Source of the DNA: Lasioglossum baleicum
Taxonomy: Eukaryota > Arthropoda > Insecta > Hymenoptera > Halictidae
Reading direction: 5' to 3'
Length of the DNA stretch: 64,000 nt
NCBI RefSeq assembly: GCF_051020765.1
Contig: NC_134930.1
Span: 11,036,001 to 11,100,000, forward strand
Shown: one piece after another, positions 25,679 to 39,226 of the stretch
Position numbering within the stretch: position 1 is the stretch's first letter
Layout: each line of letters starts with the position of its first letter
Notes under the pieces: model-generated
What the model was told of the DNA's origin: nothing
The model's input: only the letters and a program-made list of their open reading frames with translations
Database searches by the model: none
Position numbers and translations under genes: made by a program

Positions 25679-26563
25679 CACCAGAGAAAAACCGCTTTTG
25701 CGAAACAAACCGCGCCGCGCGCATGTGTTATCTTTGCCGTAAAGTCGCGGCCATTAACGACGGAAAAATTAAATTCTCAATTGCACCGTAGATTATGCGC
25801 GGTTCGCTCATGTATCCGCGTTAACGAGCTGATTCGCGGAATCGTCGCCGTTGTCAGGCGGTCGAGCGTTTTTTTTTCTCGCACGGACATCAGCTGGGGA
25901 TTCGCGAACGGAACGAAGATACTCGATATCGTAAACTGCTGTCCGGGGAGCCGCTGGTTCCGGTCGGTTCATTTTCGCGGACGGTCTTTATCTAAATTGG
26001 AAAAAACAGAATAGCTCTGTAAAATGTAGCGCGGTGATTGCGTGCCACGGTTTATGAGCTGTTGTCAGAGGGTACGCGTCGCGCGGCGCGAAATCCGCAA
26101 ACCGATTCATCGATTGTTCATACGCCCGCGAATCGAATGTTGCGCGTTGTAGTTTGATCGGCAGAAACGCCACGAGAGAGACAAGCTCAACCCGTTCCTG
26201 TGATCCTCCTCGCAGTTCACCGTAGTAATTACCTGCGTTCATTAGGGCGATCGTGACAGGTGATCGATAACGTTGCGCACTTCATTAAAATAATGCTGGA
26301 TTATTCTACTGCTGTTTTGGCTTTAATGAGAATGCGGTCGAACCTCGCCGCAAATGATTTTAGTGTTTTCTGCACGGGTGTTTATAACTCTTTCTGCATT
26401 TGTGGTTTCCTGTGCTGACGAAATTTACCATTTGTTTTGCAAATTATTTTTCTTGGAAGGATTTTACTTCGAGGTTTCTTAATCTTTGCGCGTCCGATTG
26501 TCGATTTAATGGTTTTTTTTCTGCATCTCGTTGCGTCGATAGAATCGGGCATTTGCGAATCAC

Positions 26564-26748
26564 ACTAATAAAATAAAAATTGTCTGCATCGATTACAAGT
26601 TAAAGGAACCAAATAAAAAATTCTCTCTTCTTTTGATTATTTTATTAAGCTGAAACTTATACACCGATGTCCTTAAATCTTTCGAATATGTCTACTGCTT
26701 TAAATTGTATGTTTCTATTTTTGTCATAAATGCATAAAACCCGCAGTC
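26564..26748. mobile_element. GACTGCGGAT-family MITE, left end eroded
   Basis: The right end GCATAAAACCCGCAGTC is clear and followed by TA. The interior matches the copy at 55180. The first bases of the left terminus are lost. Confidence 0.6.
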
Positions 26749-27462
26749 TACTGATCGATAATTTATGATTAATATACCCATGTTGTTTATTTTACTTGTA
26801 AATTTCCGCAACAGTAATAACGCGGCAAATATCGTTTTGGGGCAATATGTGTGCTAGACCTGAAAGTAATAACTGAACTGTGGAGCTCTGTAATAAATAA
26901 ACTAACGATTCTTATGTGTTTATAACAGAAATGAGTAAAAAAAAGCAGTAAAAATGTCAGAACACTTTAAGAATTCGGTTTTATTATTTGCAACCCATTA
27001 AAATGATTAAGAGATTAATTTCTGTACAGTTTCCACTTTTTACATTCGGTGCACAACAATTTCATATGAAAAAGGTCTGCAGTCCAATAGCAACAATGAC
27101 GGACCTTCTTCTATAAGTATTTAAGCTATAAGGAATTAATGTTTACAATACAGATACTAATTTCCGAAAGCAAAATATGGGTATATAAGATGCTATATAA
27201 ATACAAAAATTAAATTAAACACCACTCCCATTAAAAAAAAATGTAATCAACTAATCCTCTAGTTTATTAGAGAAGAATCTGATACGTTTCAGTGTTCTGA
27301 CAATAAACGACTTCTTTTGGGATAACAATATTCGTAGCTGTTGCAAAACACCATTCCGGAGCAACTGCTATGTTTAAACATTTTCTTGCCAGTTCTATAA
27401 TTCTCAGATGTTTAGCTTTCCACGTCTTTCGTTTGCAGTTGCAGGGTTCAAATTGTAGTTTA

Positions 27463-27832
27463 GAGCCCGTTCAGACACGGCGGAAACCGCGCGTTTTCGA
27501 TCGCGTAGATAAACCGCGCGGATCTTATTTACATCAGCGTCTTCGTATTCGTGCACACGTGTCCGCGCGATCGCGTTCCTCCGTGTCTTCTATTTTTTTC
27601 TAATTTGTGTTTAAGGGCAGTGGGAAAAAAAATGTTTTCGGAAAAAGGACTAGGACCACTAAAAAAACCTCACTGCCCAGGACTCTTGCGAGACCATTTC
27701 CACCTCCTGCTCCTCCAAAGATATAGTAACTATGTACTGCGACCCGCTATCCGCATTACTCCAGTACTTGCATCTTCGGATCTCATCCACTTCTGTTCTC
27801 GTCCTCGGTTTCCCCCGTGTCTGAACGGGGTC
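27463..27832. mobile_element. PIF/Harbinger-like MITE (370 bp)
   Basis: The left end GAGCCCGTTCAGACACGG and right end CCGTGTCTGAACGGGGTC are inverted, with TTA on both sides (27460-27462, 27833-27835). A 3-bp TTA duplication with this kind of terminus fits PIF/Harbinger. Confidence 0.75.
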
Positions 27833-29529
27833 TTAATCTGAAATATTTGCTTAAAGATTCAGCAATACCATTTAATTCCATTATTATAAATGATGTTTAC
27901 ATTTATTGTTGCACCAACAACAGCGGAATTTGTGAAACTATGGTCTCGATACATAAATTAATATCAATGCTCTAGAAATTGTAGAAATTAAAATGAGGAT
28001 GCATTAAAGCACATGTATTTAAATACACGTGAAATAGCACACGCACTAAAGTACGTGTATGTAAATACACGTGTGTTATTAATACATGTTCAGTACCACG
28101 ATCTCTACTTTCTACCCATATTGTCACATTTGCGGTGTGCCACATTAAAAAATTCCGCAACGACCGCTCCACTCGATGTCTCCATTTTCTGAAGTGTTCC
28201 GCGCATCCCCGGAGCGGTTCATCTCGCCGGAGCGGCGAGAGAGTCCGTTGTATCGACCGCGTTTCAGCGGGATATAAAAATTGCTCGGCGGTATTCGACG
28301 TCCCTGTTCTACGTCACGCTTTACAGCCGGATGTCTCCGGGAGTGAAATTAATTATGTATGCCCCGCACTGGTGGTAGTTGCGGGACACGCGGATGCGCC
28401 GGGAGTTTCGCGGCCGTTTTAGCGTCGCGTAATAGTCCCGGTATTGGGAACTCATTCACCAATTCGGGCAACGGCAACGACAACGGCAACGGTTCGACCC
28501 GGCGGCAGCGTGTGTATGAATATGGTCGGTCGATTCGCGAATAACGAGAGCGTAGTCGAGGGACACGGTCGCGTTTGCATAACCGGAGACGGAGACGTCG
28601 TAGTTACGGGCGACTCGAAACTAGCGGCCCTTCGACGGACACTCGACGTGACCGGAGGTTCTTTGTTCGCTTGATTACCGAACACCCTGGAGACTAGTCA
28701 TTAGCTTAGCAAATAGAGAATATCTCTCTCCGTCTATCGTCGTTTCGGGGACCGTCGCGTCGGCGACCTTCGTGGAGAAAGCTGGCGACGCGAATATCCG
28801 CGACGCGTTCCCCTCGTTAACTAATTGAACGCTGTTAATTTACTCGCGGCTATCCCAAAGGCGCCCTCCCCCTGTCGCCAACCTCCGCTAACGTTGTTTG
28901 CTCCCGACGCCTCTCTCGTATTGCGGCTGCAAAGCGGTCGTTCGTCTTTCTTGTCATCGACACCGCTGACGAGAGCAACGGCTTTTCAACCAGCTTGTGA
29001 ACACCCGAGCTTCTTTCCGCGCCGGAACACCGGACTATTTCGAGCAACAAGCCCAGCGATTAGACTCGATCCCACAGCCGCGCGAATCTAAATGCGTCGA
29101 CGAAAGACTCGAACGCCTAATCCGGGGAAGAAAAAGAGACGCGTCTCCGGGAAACCATGCGCGCGGAACAGGTCAAACGACGCTCGGCGATACAGCCCCC
29201 GTGGCCACGCGTTGAACGGTCGACTCGTCGTCGGACACGCGCGCGCGCGCGAAAATAAATCGAAGGATAAGGCGTCGAATTCAGCAAGATCGTTCGTCAG
29301 TCGCTTATATTTAGACCGTGACTGCTCCTCGCGTACGCGACGACTATTTTGCCCGTCTCGCTTTCCCTACGCCGCTGGTCCCCTGGCTTTCCGAGGCGGT
29401 TGTTGCACGCTTCTTCCGCCTGGCGATCCATCTTACTCCCATCGCATCGGCGAACTTATTTTCTTGATATTAATGTCGCCACGGAATGCTGATGCGAGAA
29501 GACGATCGAGATAGGCAACGTCTCGCGCC

Positions 29530-30485
29530 GCACAGTGGGGTATTTGGCCTGTTTAGCGCGTCAAAAGTCGAAATTTTTACTTTGTTCAAAATGACTAAAA
29601 CTTTTTACCCATGTACCTGAATATATATGCAAGTAATCTACAGTAATATTTTTCCATAAACGGTACTATTTAGTAACCTATAGATACTTGAAAGTAACAT
29701 ATTCTCGTGACCGAGAGAAGCATGGAAAAACTTGTGTTAAAGAAATGATCTTTCTCACAAAAGTGTATCAAATCGAGATAAAAACATACCTGGGTAGTCC
29801 AGTCGCCAGGTACTTTTTTACCTGGAAAATATTCCGAACTTAATGAAATTTTGACACGTCATTTAGAGGTACTCCGGGGTGTCGAATCTGAGTTTTCGAC
29901 CTCGAGGACCCTGTGCTAACTTGGGGAGGGGGAAAAAACCACGATTTTTGTTACCTGTTTTTGGTATTTCGCCTATAACTCAAAAACTATGGGTCCTACG
30001 AACGTTTGTTTTTTGCATTTTTGCAAAGAGCATTAAATTTCCTTCAAATTTCACTAGTCAAACGTATTTTTTGATCCAATAGGTACCGAGAAACAGGCGT
30101 TCAAAATTAGGAAATGTTTCTCAAAATGTCATTTTGAGCAACACATTGTGACATTTAGCAGTTCAAGTAAATGAAGGAAAATGAAAGTCATTATTGCTAG
30201 AATATTAATTAATATTTATAATATAATTTTTTTTTTACGAAAAAGTGTTTGAAACAAAAGTTTAACAGTATTAACCTCAATATAAACTTCAATATATAAA
30301 ACTTCGAAAAAATTTTGTTTAAAACAAAAAAACAAGGTCGCTTCGATTTTTTAAACATTAAGTTGTATTTTTGATTTGATAGTGTTGTAGCTGGTGTTAA
30401 GACGAATTCAACGATATATAATAGTATGACCTTCACACTATTAATAACGTCGCAATAGTGTTGGCGCCACTGTGCCCCACTGTGC
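29530..30485. mobile_element. GCACAGTGG-family element, copy B (956 bp)
   Basis: The left end is GCACAGTGGGGTATTTGGCC and the right end CCCCACTGTGC. The 3-bp duplication GCC flanks both ends (29527-29529, 30486-30488). The right part (about 30360-30470, TTGATTTGATAGTGTTGTAGCTGG) resembles the right parts of copies C and E. No coding frame was recognised. Confidence 0.8.
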
Positions 30486-33468
30486 GCCGGAGATTAATAA
30501 GGTCGGGCCGCGCGCGATGTTCGGCGCCATTGCATATTTGCAGCTTTTTCTTTAGAAAGGCAACAAAAGAAGATTGCTGCGAAATATACTATAAGCTTGG
30601 TCCTCGTGTATCGATCGCATTGTCTGCGGGATTGGTGAATGTGGTTAAAGCTGGTTGCATTGTATATCACGTATCGTTTCGCGATATAATGATTCGCGAA
30701 CCACAGCGAGAAGCAAAATTGAACCAATGTAACCTGTTCCCAGAACATCATTATTCATGACGACATTCCGGGATCCCGAGGCTCTAATCCGACCTAAGAC
30801 CCAGGACCTAACCCGACTTTTCGGGTACCCGCGCACCCCTAAATAAGAGTCTTTCAATTTCAATATGCCGCGACCGGTGTTCCTCCTGTTGCGCTCGGCG
30901 CGGCGTGGTCCATTAGCACCTGAGCTCGGCCGCAATCAAATATAGTCGACGGTGTCGTGTCGGGCTTGTTCGAGGGGAAACGGGCGTTTGTTGGTCGCGC
31001 TCGACTGGCTCTGGAATTAATATTTCATGCGGGCGTGAACTTTATTCCCGACTGTCTGGCCGACGAGCGGCAATCGGCCAGCCGAATCGAATAACTGGTT
31101 ACAATTTCGATTGTCGGCGTAATCCGGTTCGCCGGGGATTATAAGTTAAAATTTTACAGACTGATTACGGTCGTCTCGAAAGGCTCGAAATTATTTAATA
31201 TCGATGCCTCGCGCGCAAAACGGTGGGACCGGACAGGCGCGGCGCGTGGTCCGCGATTCATCGGAGGGGCGAGGCGGGATGGCAATGTATGGCGTGGCTG
31301 TTATTGATATTGATTTCGTTGGAAGCGTGTACAAGCCGGCACGATTCGAATCGTGGGAAAGCAGCTTAATTGGGACGACTATCTCCCCAGTCAAAGAGAT
31401 AGCGACCAGCATTTCATGATGCACTTACGTAACGATTAAACCGCGTACATAGGCCACGAGGATACGTTCGAGGCACATCGTTAACGATGAAACTAATGCG
31501 GGACGGAAATTGAGCGGCCTGGTCGATGGGATTCCCTCATCACGTTCCGAGGAGGCTAGGCCTCTCCTTCGCCGTGTGCTTCCTAGCATCTACGTGCGAT
31601 ATCTCGGCGCTCTAATAAGGAAACCGCCTTGCCTTGCCGCTTATCAGTACATTGTATCGAAAGAGCGCCACCGTGATTGTCTCTAATCTGTATTACGTTA
31701 TTAAATCGATTAAACCCGGCTGCCAGGCTCGGTGGCTGGCACAGCCTTTTCCCGGATTACTCGAACTTACACGGATAATTGATAACATCCAACGGTTCTT
31801 CCTGCTCGCGCACATTACACCGGCGACGTCCTCTGCGATCATCCTCGATATCCTCGAGCATCATCGCGCAGTTTCTTGCGCTGCGTTTGTTCACGCCGCA
31901 CAAACCTGTTTGCCGGGCTCAAACACCGTTGAATGAGGTCTTACGATCACTCTAATCATGATTCGAAGTGGTGCTTTGCCGAGTTATAGCAAACGGGATG
32001 ATCGGAATAATTGGTTCCTGTGGTGCCAAACGTTTTCGAGGTTTACTCTAGCCTTCTTATCCCGCGGTAGTATGATTGTATTCAATGAGAGTCGTGGGAG
32101 GAGTTGATTGAAAGTTCAAGATCATTGAACATTATTCATTGATAGTTTTATATTAACGAGAAAGCACGTCTCCGCAACTACTCCAGAGAATCAGTAAACG
32201 CGTAAAATCCACGATCCAGTGATTAGCATCGAACCGGAACGGCGGTCTTCTAAATCTATTTGGCGTATTTGTGGCGGTAATAGATTCGTGTGTACCGTTG
32301 GAATGTCAGTGTTGGACCAACACGTCTCCCAGAGAGGTTTGCTCGAGGTCTAATCGACAGGAAGGGCTCTTCTTCTCCCCGATGATACCGATCGAAGGGC
32401 ATACGTCTTCTTCGTTCGTCGGGAGACGTCGCTTCGACGAAAACAAACTGGCCCCGTTTGGGAACGCGGTTCGACACCCTCGAGCATCTCGCTTGCCGGA
32501 TATAGACTAATTCCGACTGGCGTCCCTGGTTTGGTGACGTCTCATGGGAACAATATGGGGCTCGCACGAAAACTGCTCGTTCGATGGTGCGACTGGCATT
32601 GAATTCTATCCGTCTAGTCGACCAGCCCGCACAGACGAACCGCAGGACTCTTCATTTCACCATATGCCATCGACGCCCTTTTATCACGCGATTCCTCGAA
32701 CCACGTCACGAACACCCTCGGATGTTTGTGACACCTGTTAGTGCCTTTTGAATTACAATTGTAAACGATTATTAATTCGATTGTTTATCTCATATTTCAA
32801 TTATTAACATCGAGGTGCGATGGAAAAGTAATCCGGACTCTGCCAGATTCTTTGCTCATTAGAGTGCGGATGTTTATGCAATTTTTAATTTTCGCAGGCG
32901 AATTTCAAGAAAGGGGGAACAATTAGAATCTTATTTCCAGTGGCAGTAGCCTTTAAATGTATACTTGATATGAATAAAAATCATATTCACACAATTATGT
33001 GGAATTTTATATTTCAGCGTTTTTTGAACATTTTTAGAAGCCATAATACTCATGATTATAAAATATTATTTTTTACGCGACCCTCGATTGTTCGGGTCTT
33101 ACAGCATGCCGGGATCAAACACGCATGGTAGGGGACTGAACGTTAATTGGTATTTGCGAATCGTGATAACGGTGAAACGCTAAGGTGAGAGTGACAGAAC
33201 GCTAGGAGCCTAGTTGACAGTCGGGTGACAGAGGTAAGCTTTTGGTAGGGGATGTTCATTAATAAGCGTCACTGGATTACGAAGGAACGGACGGAGATTC
33301 ATTCTTATAGAATTCATAAGTTCTGTCTTTAGCCGCTCGTTAATATGTAACTTCCACACGAATCGTTTCGCGTTTGTTGCGATTTGATGACCATTTTAGT
33401 ATAAATTGACCATTTATGGAGAATAACAATCGAGCGGATTAATTTCAGAAGACGCGACGCATATGGAC

Positions 33469-33711
33469 TCATTTTTGTTATAAGTGCATCAAATCCGCCG
33501 TATCCTGATTACTAGACTGCGAGTCTTTGTGCAAAATAAAAATGTCCTCCAATGATTGTGGACGGTATAGTAGATAAATAGAAATGAATTTCGTTCCTTA
33601 ATAGATCTGTTAAACTGAACACATAATAATATTCTTAGCTTTTTCTGATCTTTTACTGTTTTATATTTCACCCATCTAATTTCTTCATAAATTCATACAA
33701 ATCCGCAGCTT
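33469..33711. mobile_element. Two abutting GACTGCGGAT-family copies
   Basis: A 3' end fragment (33469-33510, TTGTTATAAGTGCATCAAATCCGC) is followed by a nearly full copy starting GACTGCGAGTCTTTGTGCA at 33525 and ending near 33711. Boundaries of the second copy's right end are approximate. Confidence 0.55.
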
Positions 33712-34302
33712 TATTGATTACTGTATAAATGGTCGAAATGAAAAGTTGAATGGTGTACCTAATAAGTGTTAAAAAGTTGATGGTATCACTTTAACTATAA
33801 ATATGCTTTTTATGCTAAAATATTTTGTCTGCCATTATATCTTATTATAGCTTTATTCTTCCATCCTCATTGTTTCACCAAATACGTAACGTTATTCCAA
33901 AATGATCGCAAACAGCGAACATTGTTCTCGAATTACCTTTGTTTCGCCGATTTCGGTGTTAGCTAACAAGGTTCACTTCATCATGGACACGCAGTTATAT
34001 TGCAAACGAGACCATTACGCGATTTATCGATATGTTTCCAGCGCGCCGCTATGAGATTCATTAACCCATTAATGGCCATGTGACATCTGAGATTACCGTG
34101 ACAATATTTTCTACAAAATTTTTTATTGAAAAGCTGTACGAAATGCGAGCGTAACAATATAATTAAAAATATGTTTTCCCAGAAAACTGCGATATTATGC
34201 TGGTTTTCAGCTTTATACTCTGTGCACTAGCTGCGCGTTTACAGTGAATTAACTACTAATTAGTTATCTATGACGGTCCTTAAGCATTTTTTATCCAGCA
34301 TC

Positions 34303-35148
34303 GCACAGTAAAGTATTTGCCTCGAAAAGAACAATTTTGGTTGTCTGAGATCATGTAGCGTTGTTATTCATTTAAAGTAAAGACTTTCTCGGGCGAAGAG
34401 AAAAATGAGTTAATACTCATTAATATAATACTTTATAATTATAGTATTTATTATAATTAAAGTATATTTATAATTAATATAATACTCAAAAGTGTTAATT
34501 TTTTCTTTACAGACACTTTTTAGACAGCAATACATCATAATTTTCAACAATTTTCACTTCCTTATTGTTTGTCTGTTTAAAATTATTCAAGTTTGAAGAT
34601 AGAATTTTCAGAAAGAAATTTTTAAGCTTCCAAGTGAATGCCGATGTTGTTTTTTGCACCATTGGAAACTGTAAAGGTTTCTGTTGACGATGCAAAAACA
34701 ATTGGCTGCCAAGATGTGTCAATACGGCTTTTACATTACTTTTTGTACTGCGATCAGGGCGTTGCGGTAGATTTTCTCAGTATGATGTAAGTCTTCGAAA
34801 TGTCGCCCCTGACTTCGATGTATGGAGCAAGCGCAGTATACGTCGAATCGCGGTCTCACTGAAAATGCCCAACAGTTACCACGATTTTTCAGGCACAGCC
34901 GATAATCTGGCAAAAAAATGTTTCGAACAAAAGTTAATCGGTAATCATGTATCTATAAATCCCAATACAAAAAAAATATAAAACATTCTTTTTTAATAAA
35001 AAATTATGCTCAACTTAATTTTCTTTTTTGCACATTGTTGTAGCTGACGTCAAGACGAATCCAATGACTCACTACACTGTGCATGCAAGCCTAAACATAA
35101 TGCTAAAATAGTTATGGTCAACTTTTCGGGGTAAATACTCCACCGTGC
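34303..35148. mobile_element. GCACAGTGG-family element, copy C (846 bp)
   Basis: The left end is GCACAGTAAAGTATTTGCC and the right end GTAAATACTCCACCGTGC. The flanking triplets ATC and GTC differ by one base, as expected of an old insertion. Interior blocks (for example 34500-34735 and 35030-35148) closely match copy E. A tandem AT-rich stretch lies at 34420-34490. Confidence 0.75.
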
Positions 35149-36291
35149 GTCGTTATGAACGATCATACTTCAGTCATAACTTCGTTAATTTTATGAATTT
35201 TTATATAGGACTTTGCAGATATATGTATTTCTGACGCTGTATTCTTTCAGAAAATGAGAAAGAAGTCGATCTTTTCAATCATTCCACTAAAATACCCACT
35301 TAACAAATGACCGAAGAAGTCGGAATATCGGGTGTACTAATGGATTAGCAGACTTTCGATATCGTGACCGGGAAAACATTCATTTGTCATCGCCGCGAAT
35401 TCCCATAGATCAGCCATACGTGGAGGAAGAAGGGGGTTTCAATGGTGAAGCACTTGGAGGTACCCATAAATATACGCGGCCACCATAACCGTGTGCCACG
35501 GAGCTCGTGACTTAATCTGCAAGGGTATCTAGGCCGTAGCTTGGCCGCTGTTGCTGGATTTATGGGCCGATTCGGGTCTCGTGCTTTTAGATCTTTATTC
35601 TGTTCCCGCCCTCGCTCGCGATATTGTGGATCCGTGTGTCGTTGCGTAATATCCGCGATACATCGATACGCCTCGGGGCGCATTTGCGTAATTGCGCCTC
35701 ACGTTTCCATTTTACCGCGCGATTTTTCGTGAACCTTCCCGCCGCCGACCGACGTTTCCAGCTAATGATCCGAAATAAATAAACAACGGGCGAACGGAGT
35801 AATCGCGAGAGTGAACGTAATTTTAGGGATGCTCGCCTTTCGAAACTCCACTCCAGGGATTTTCAGCGTCCCACTCGACCTTCCCACCCTTGAAAATCAT
35901 TATTATTACGGCACGATGCAAATGCTTTATTAAGCAATGGAGGAGTCGCTGCCTCGCGAATATCATTCTCGAAAAAGAATAGAATGCCTATCTCATTTAC
36001 GTTATTGTAACCCTGAGAGTCTTTTGTTGGTCATTATGATACGCTTCGACACCACTGCATTTTTATTAATAGGAGATTTTATTATTTATTTATTTATCTA
36101 TTGTATTATTGCTTTAAACCGAGTGGTTCATTTCTTCATTTCTTACGGATTATTGAGAAAATTATAAATTATGTTCAGGAGGAAAATTGTTCAGAATAGG
36201 ATTAACATCTTTTACGTTACTGCACCCTGAGCATCTCTTTCTAACACGCGAATCCTGATGACTTATACATAGTGTTCCAGTGATGTACAGC

Positions 36292-36762
36292 CAGAGTTGG
36301 GCAAAAATTTAATCAACGATTGACGAATAAATTTCTACTTCAATCGTTAATCGCAATTAACATTTAATCTCCTAGTTTAGTCGATATAATTGCGGTTAAC
36401 GATTAAATACTTGTAAATCGTTAATTGCGATTAACGAGTATTAATCGGATAATTGATTGAAATACAGAATCAAAACTGTATGAATACTGAAAAAAATGTA
36501 AACTGTGTTTTTGTTGAGATATATTTTTAAATTCTATAAAAAATTTCTATAAATATTTCTGTCAATTCTCTCCATCTCCGCTCTTTGTCTCTATTACTTA
36601 TGTAATTGTCTCTACTTATTACAATTTATGGATAGACTGTATGGCGATTACCTTCATCAATCGTTTGAATCAATCGCCGATTTTTCAATGATTATTTTTT
36701 TAATCGTACACATTAATCAATCAATCTTGATTAAAATTTTAATCGATCAATGCCCAACTCTG
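36292..36762. mobile_element. hAT-like MITE, CAGAGTTGGGCA termini (471 bp)
   Basis: CAGAGTTGGGCA and TGCCCAACTCTG are perfect inverted ends, bordered by a perfect 8-bp duplication TGTACAGC (36284-36291, 36763-36770). Repeated AATCGTTAATCGCGATTAA-like words fill the left half. There is no transposase. Confidence 0.88.
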
Positions 36763-36770
36763 TGTACAGC

Positions 36771-39226
36771 TTTTAAAATTTGCTGGGTACAGGAGACATG
36801 GTTTCCAGAAAAAAGCATTTGAAGTATTATGCTAACCTCTCTACATAGACAAATAATGAAAGTGAAATTTTAATGTGTGTTATAACTGCGCTATTTTCGG
36901 AATTCTACAAAATTCTAAGGCGGCAGGTCTAAAGAAACCCGGCGAGGATTTTCGCGGCTCGATGTCGCGAAACGGAAGCTATACTGCTGCGGATTGTATT
37001 TCACTTGGCTTAGGGGTTTGCGGCCTCCGACTTTCCCGCGATCTCTGTACGCGGTTTAAAACGGAAATCCCGGATCGGTAGATTCAGCCGATTCCCGAAG
37101 TGAAGTATCGTGTTCGGATGTCTTTTGCGAGGCGCCGCGAACTTTTCGGCGAAGCTGCGAAAACCGCGGCTAGCATCGCGGGCTTAGACGCCACAGTGCA
37201 CCTTTCTTTTATCGCGACACTCGTTGTCTTTTTGCCCGTTCATCGCGGCTTTCCGACTTACCACGGATCTTGCGAAACTTTGCGATTGCTCCGCTCAGTA
37301 TCGAGCAACCTGCTACTTTCCGTTCTAAACTTCCGCACGACTCTGCTGCGTATCACGACACGACCTCGGAAGTGTGATTCACACTTTTTCACTTTGGATG
37401 TAAGTACATTGCGAATGAATCCTCCACAATGAATATGAAAAAGATCAAAAGTATTTATAATTCTTCAATGATTCGATTAAAGTCACTGATTCTCAAAATA
37501 GAAAAGACATTTTCGAACTTTGCTGGCACAAATAGAGTAAATCCTAGATAACACGTTTACATGACGTTTATATGACATTTATAGACGTCCCCAAATGTTT
37601 CAAACTATTACACAACGTTCATACATACAGTGAGTATAAAAAGTATTCGTACGCCCTTTAAAATAGAATAACTTTTTTATAATTGTACTAATCGCGACCT
37701 GAGTTTATATGTATAATCAATTAGAAGCATAGGTTTACGAAATGATATGCGAAAAAGATTTTCCAAAAATTGTAATTTAAAAGGTTACATGCAAAAATAA
37801 AAAAGGCATTTTTTAAACTTTTTGTAGATCTACATATAGTAGTTACACTCATGCTGAAAATTTCATCGAAATCGATTAATATACGCACGACCTACAAGCG
37901 GTTAAAAATAGTGAAAATGGTAGTTTTACGCGACTTTTGATCAGTTTCTGCTTAAAATCCACAGGATTTTACCCGTTACATGTTTTTTCCTGTGTCAACC
38001 GATTTCGATGTAATTTTCAGTATATGTATAACTAACATAGATATACTAAACATATATTTTAAATTTTTATCAAGATCCCAAATAAAAAAGTTTAAAAAAA
38101 TGCAACAAACGTACTTATCAGTACGGGCGTACGTTGTATTGCGATATTTTTTCGCAATAAAGGAAATTTTTCCCAATTAGGAATAATATTAACATGAAGT
38201 ACAATATTGAAATATGATATCGCATTAACTCCTTAACGTACCAATTAAAAATTCAAAAGCGGTCGTTTTCCACCAATTTTTTTTACACCAACAAGTATAT
38301 TCGGCTGTATTTATATGTATAGGAAACAAAAACTGCAGGTTTCACGAGTTAACTCGGGCGCGAGGAGAAAGATCGTTTTCTTAAACCCGACTTAACTCGG
38401 GCGAATGCGCTAAGAGTAAATTGGTATTCCACATTTTTTGTATTGAATGTTGTAAATGTTATCTGTGAACGTAGTCAAGCGAATAATTTTCATGATTCCG
38501 AAATCTGGTTATACTTCGTCTTCCGACGAAGTACATCGTCTTTCGTACTGTCGACTTCCAAAGAAATCCGAAGGGAGAATCCCTGAAGAACTCCGGGCAG
38601 GTCAAAGCCGTCTTCATACTCGTCACATCATCTCCCAGCCCCGATGGAGGCAATGACCTCTAAGGGAGCGCTTTCTTCCTTAATTGGGCCACGCATTAAT
38701 CCTCTGACCGCGACGATTTATTCGAGCGTCGCGGGGGCTGTAGCAGACGGACGAGAAAAGAGGGAGATAAGCAAGACGGAGGAAACGGAAGCGTGGGAGT
38801 ACGCCTAGGATTACGAGGACTTAACCAAACGGTCACCGTCGGACAAGAAGATATCTCCAGACGTTTTATCGCCGAATGTCCAACCGATGCTCCCATCCCG
38901 CCCGATTGGATTAAGACTCGATGCGTCTCGTGGGCTTGTTCGAAAAATCAAATATTATCGGAATTGAATTCGAGTGTTTTTAAATGGCAAAATGCAATTG
39001 AATAGTCAATTTTCAACTTCTCAACGATCTCCTTATTGTAATCCTTGAATTACCGATGCTGGAGCGTCATGCGTCGTGCAAAGCGGGGTCGACCGTTTGG
39101 ACTAAAATCGTGTCGAAATCTACCAATTTTTAATTGTTCGGAAAGCAGGAAGATGGCCCAAACAAAAACATCCCCAACGTTCTTTTGTTGCGATTCCAAC
39201 ATTCACATCATTTCGAAACTCGTATA
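36771..39226. other. Intergenic DNA, no gene seen
   Basis: GC-rich patches at 36900-37430 and 38500-39010 flank the Tc1-like repeat at 37629. No recognised exon. Confidence 0.4.
37629..38180. mobile_element. Tc1-like terminus with inverted internal copy
   Basis: CAGTGAGTATAAAAAGTATTCGTACG follows TA at 37627-37628. The next 320 bp are an inverted homologue of 20140-20456. A part of this (TTTCGATG...TTTTCAG...ACATATATTT) recurs inverted at about 37995-38100, making a partial fold-back. The right terminus was not found, so the end is approximate. Confidence 0.5.

Larger units (their letters stand above)
25680..29529. other. Upstream flank of the peptide gene and intergenic DNA
   Basis: The first 600 bp lie upstream of the peptide gene's TATA box and would hold its proximal promoter; no defined sites were picked out. 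MITEs lie at 26564 and 27463. Block 28130-29520 is GC-rich and unassigned. Short inverted words (TACACGTG) cluster at 28010-28090. Confidence 0.4.
30486..36283. other. Intergenic DNA with GC-rich blocks and repeats, no gene seen
   Basis: A TAGGGGTG-type repeat end occurs at 30821-30840, then a GC-rich block (30880-32740) with no recognised exon. The GACTGCGGAT copies at 33469-33711 and copy C at 34303 follow. Block 35380-35900 is unassigned. Confidence 0.4.
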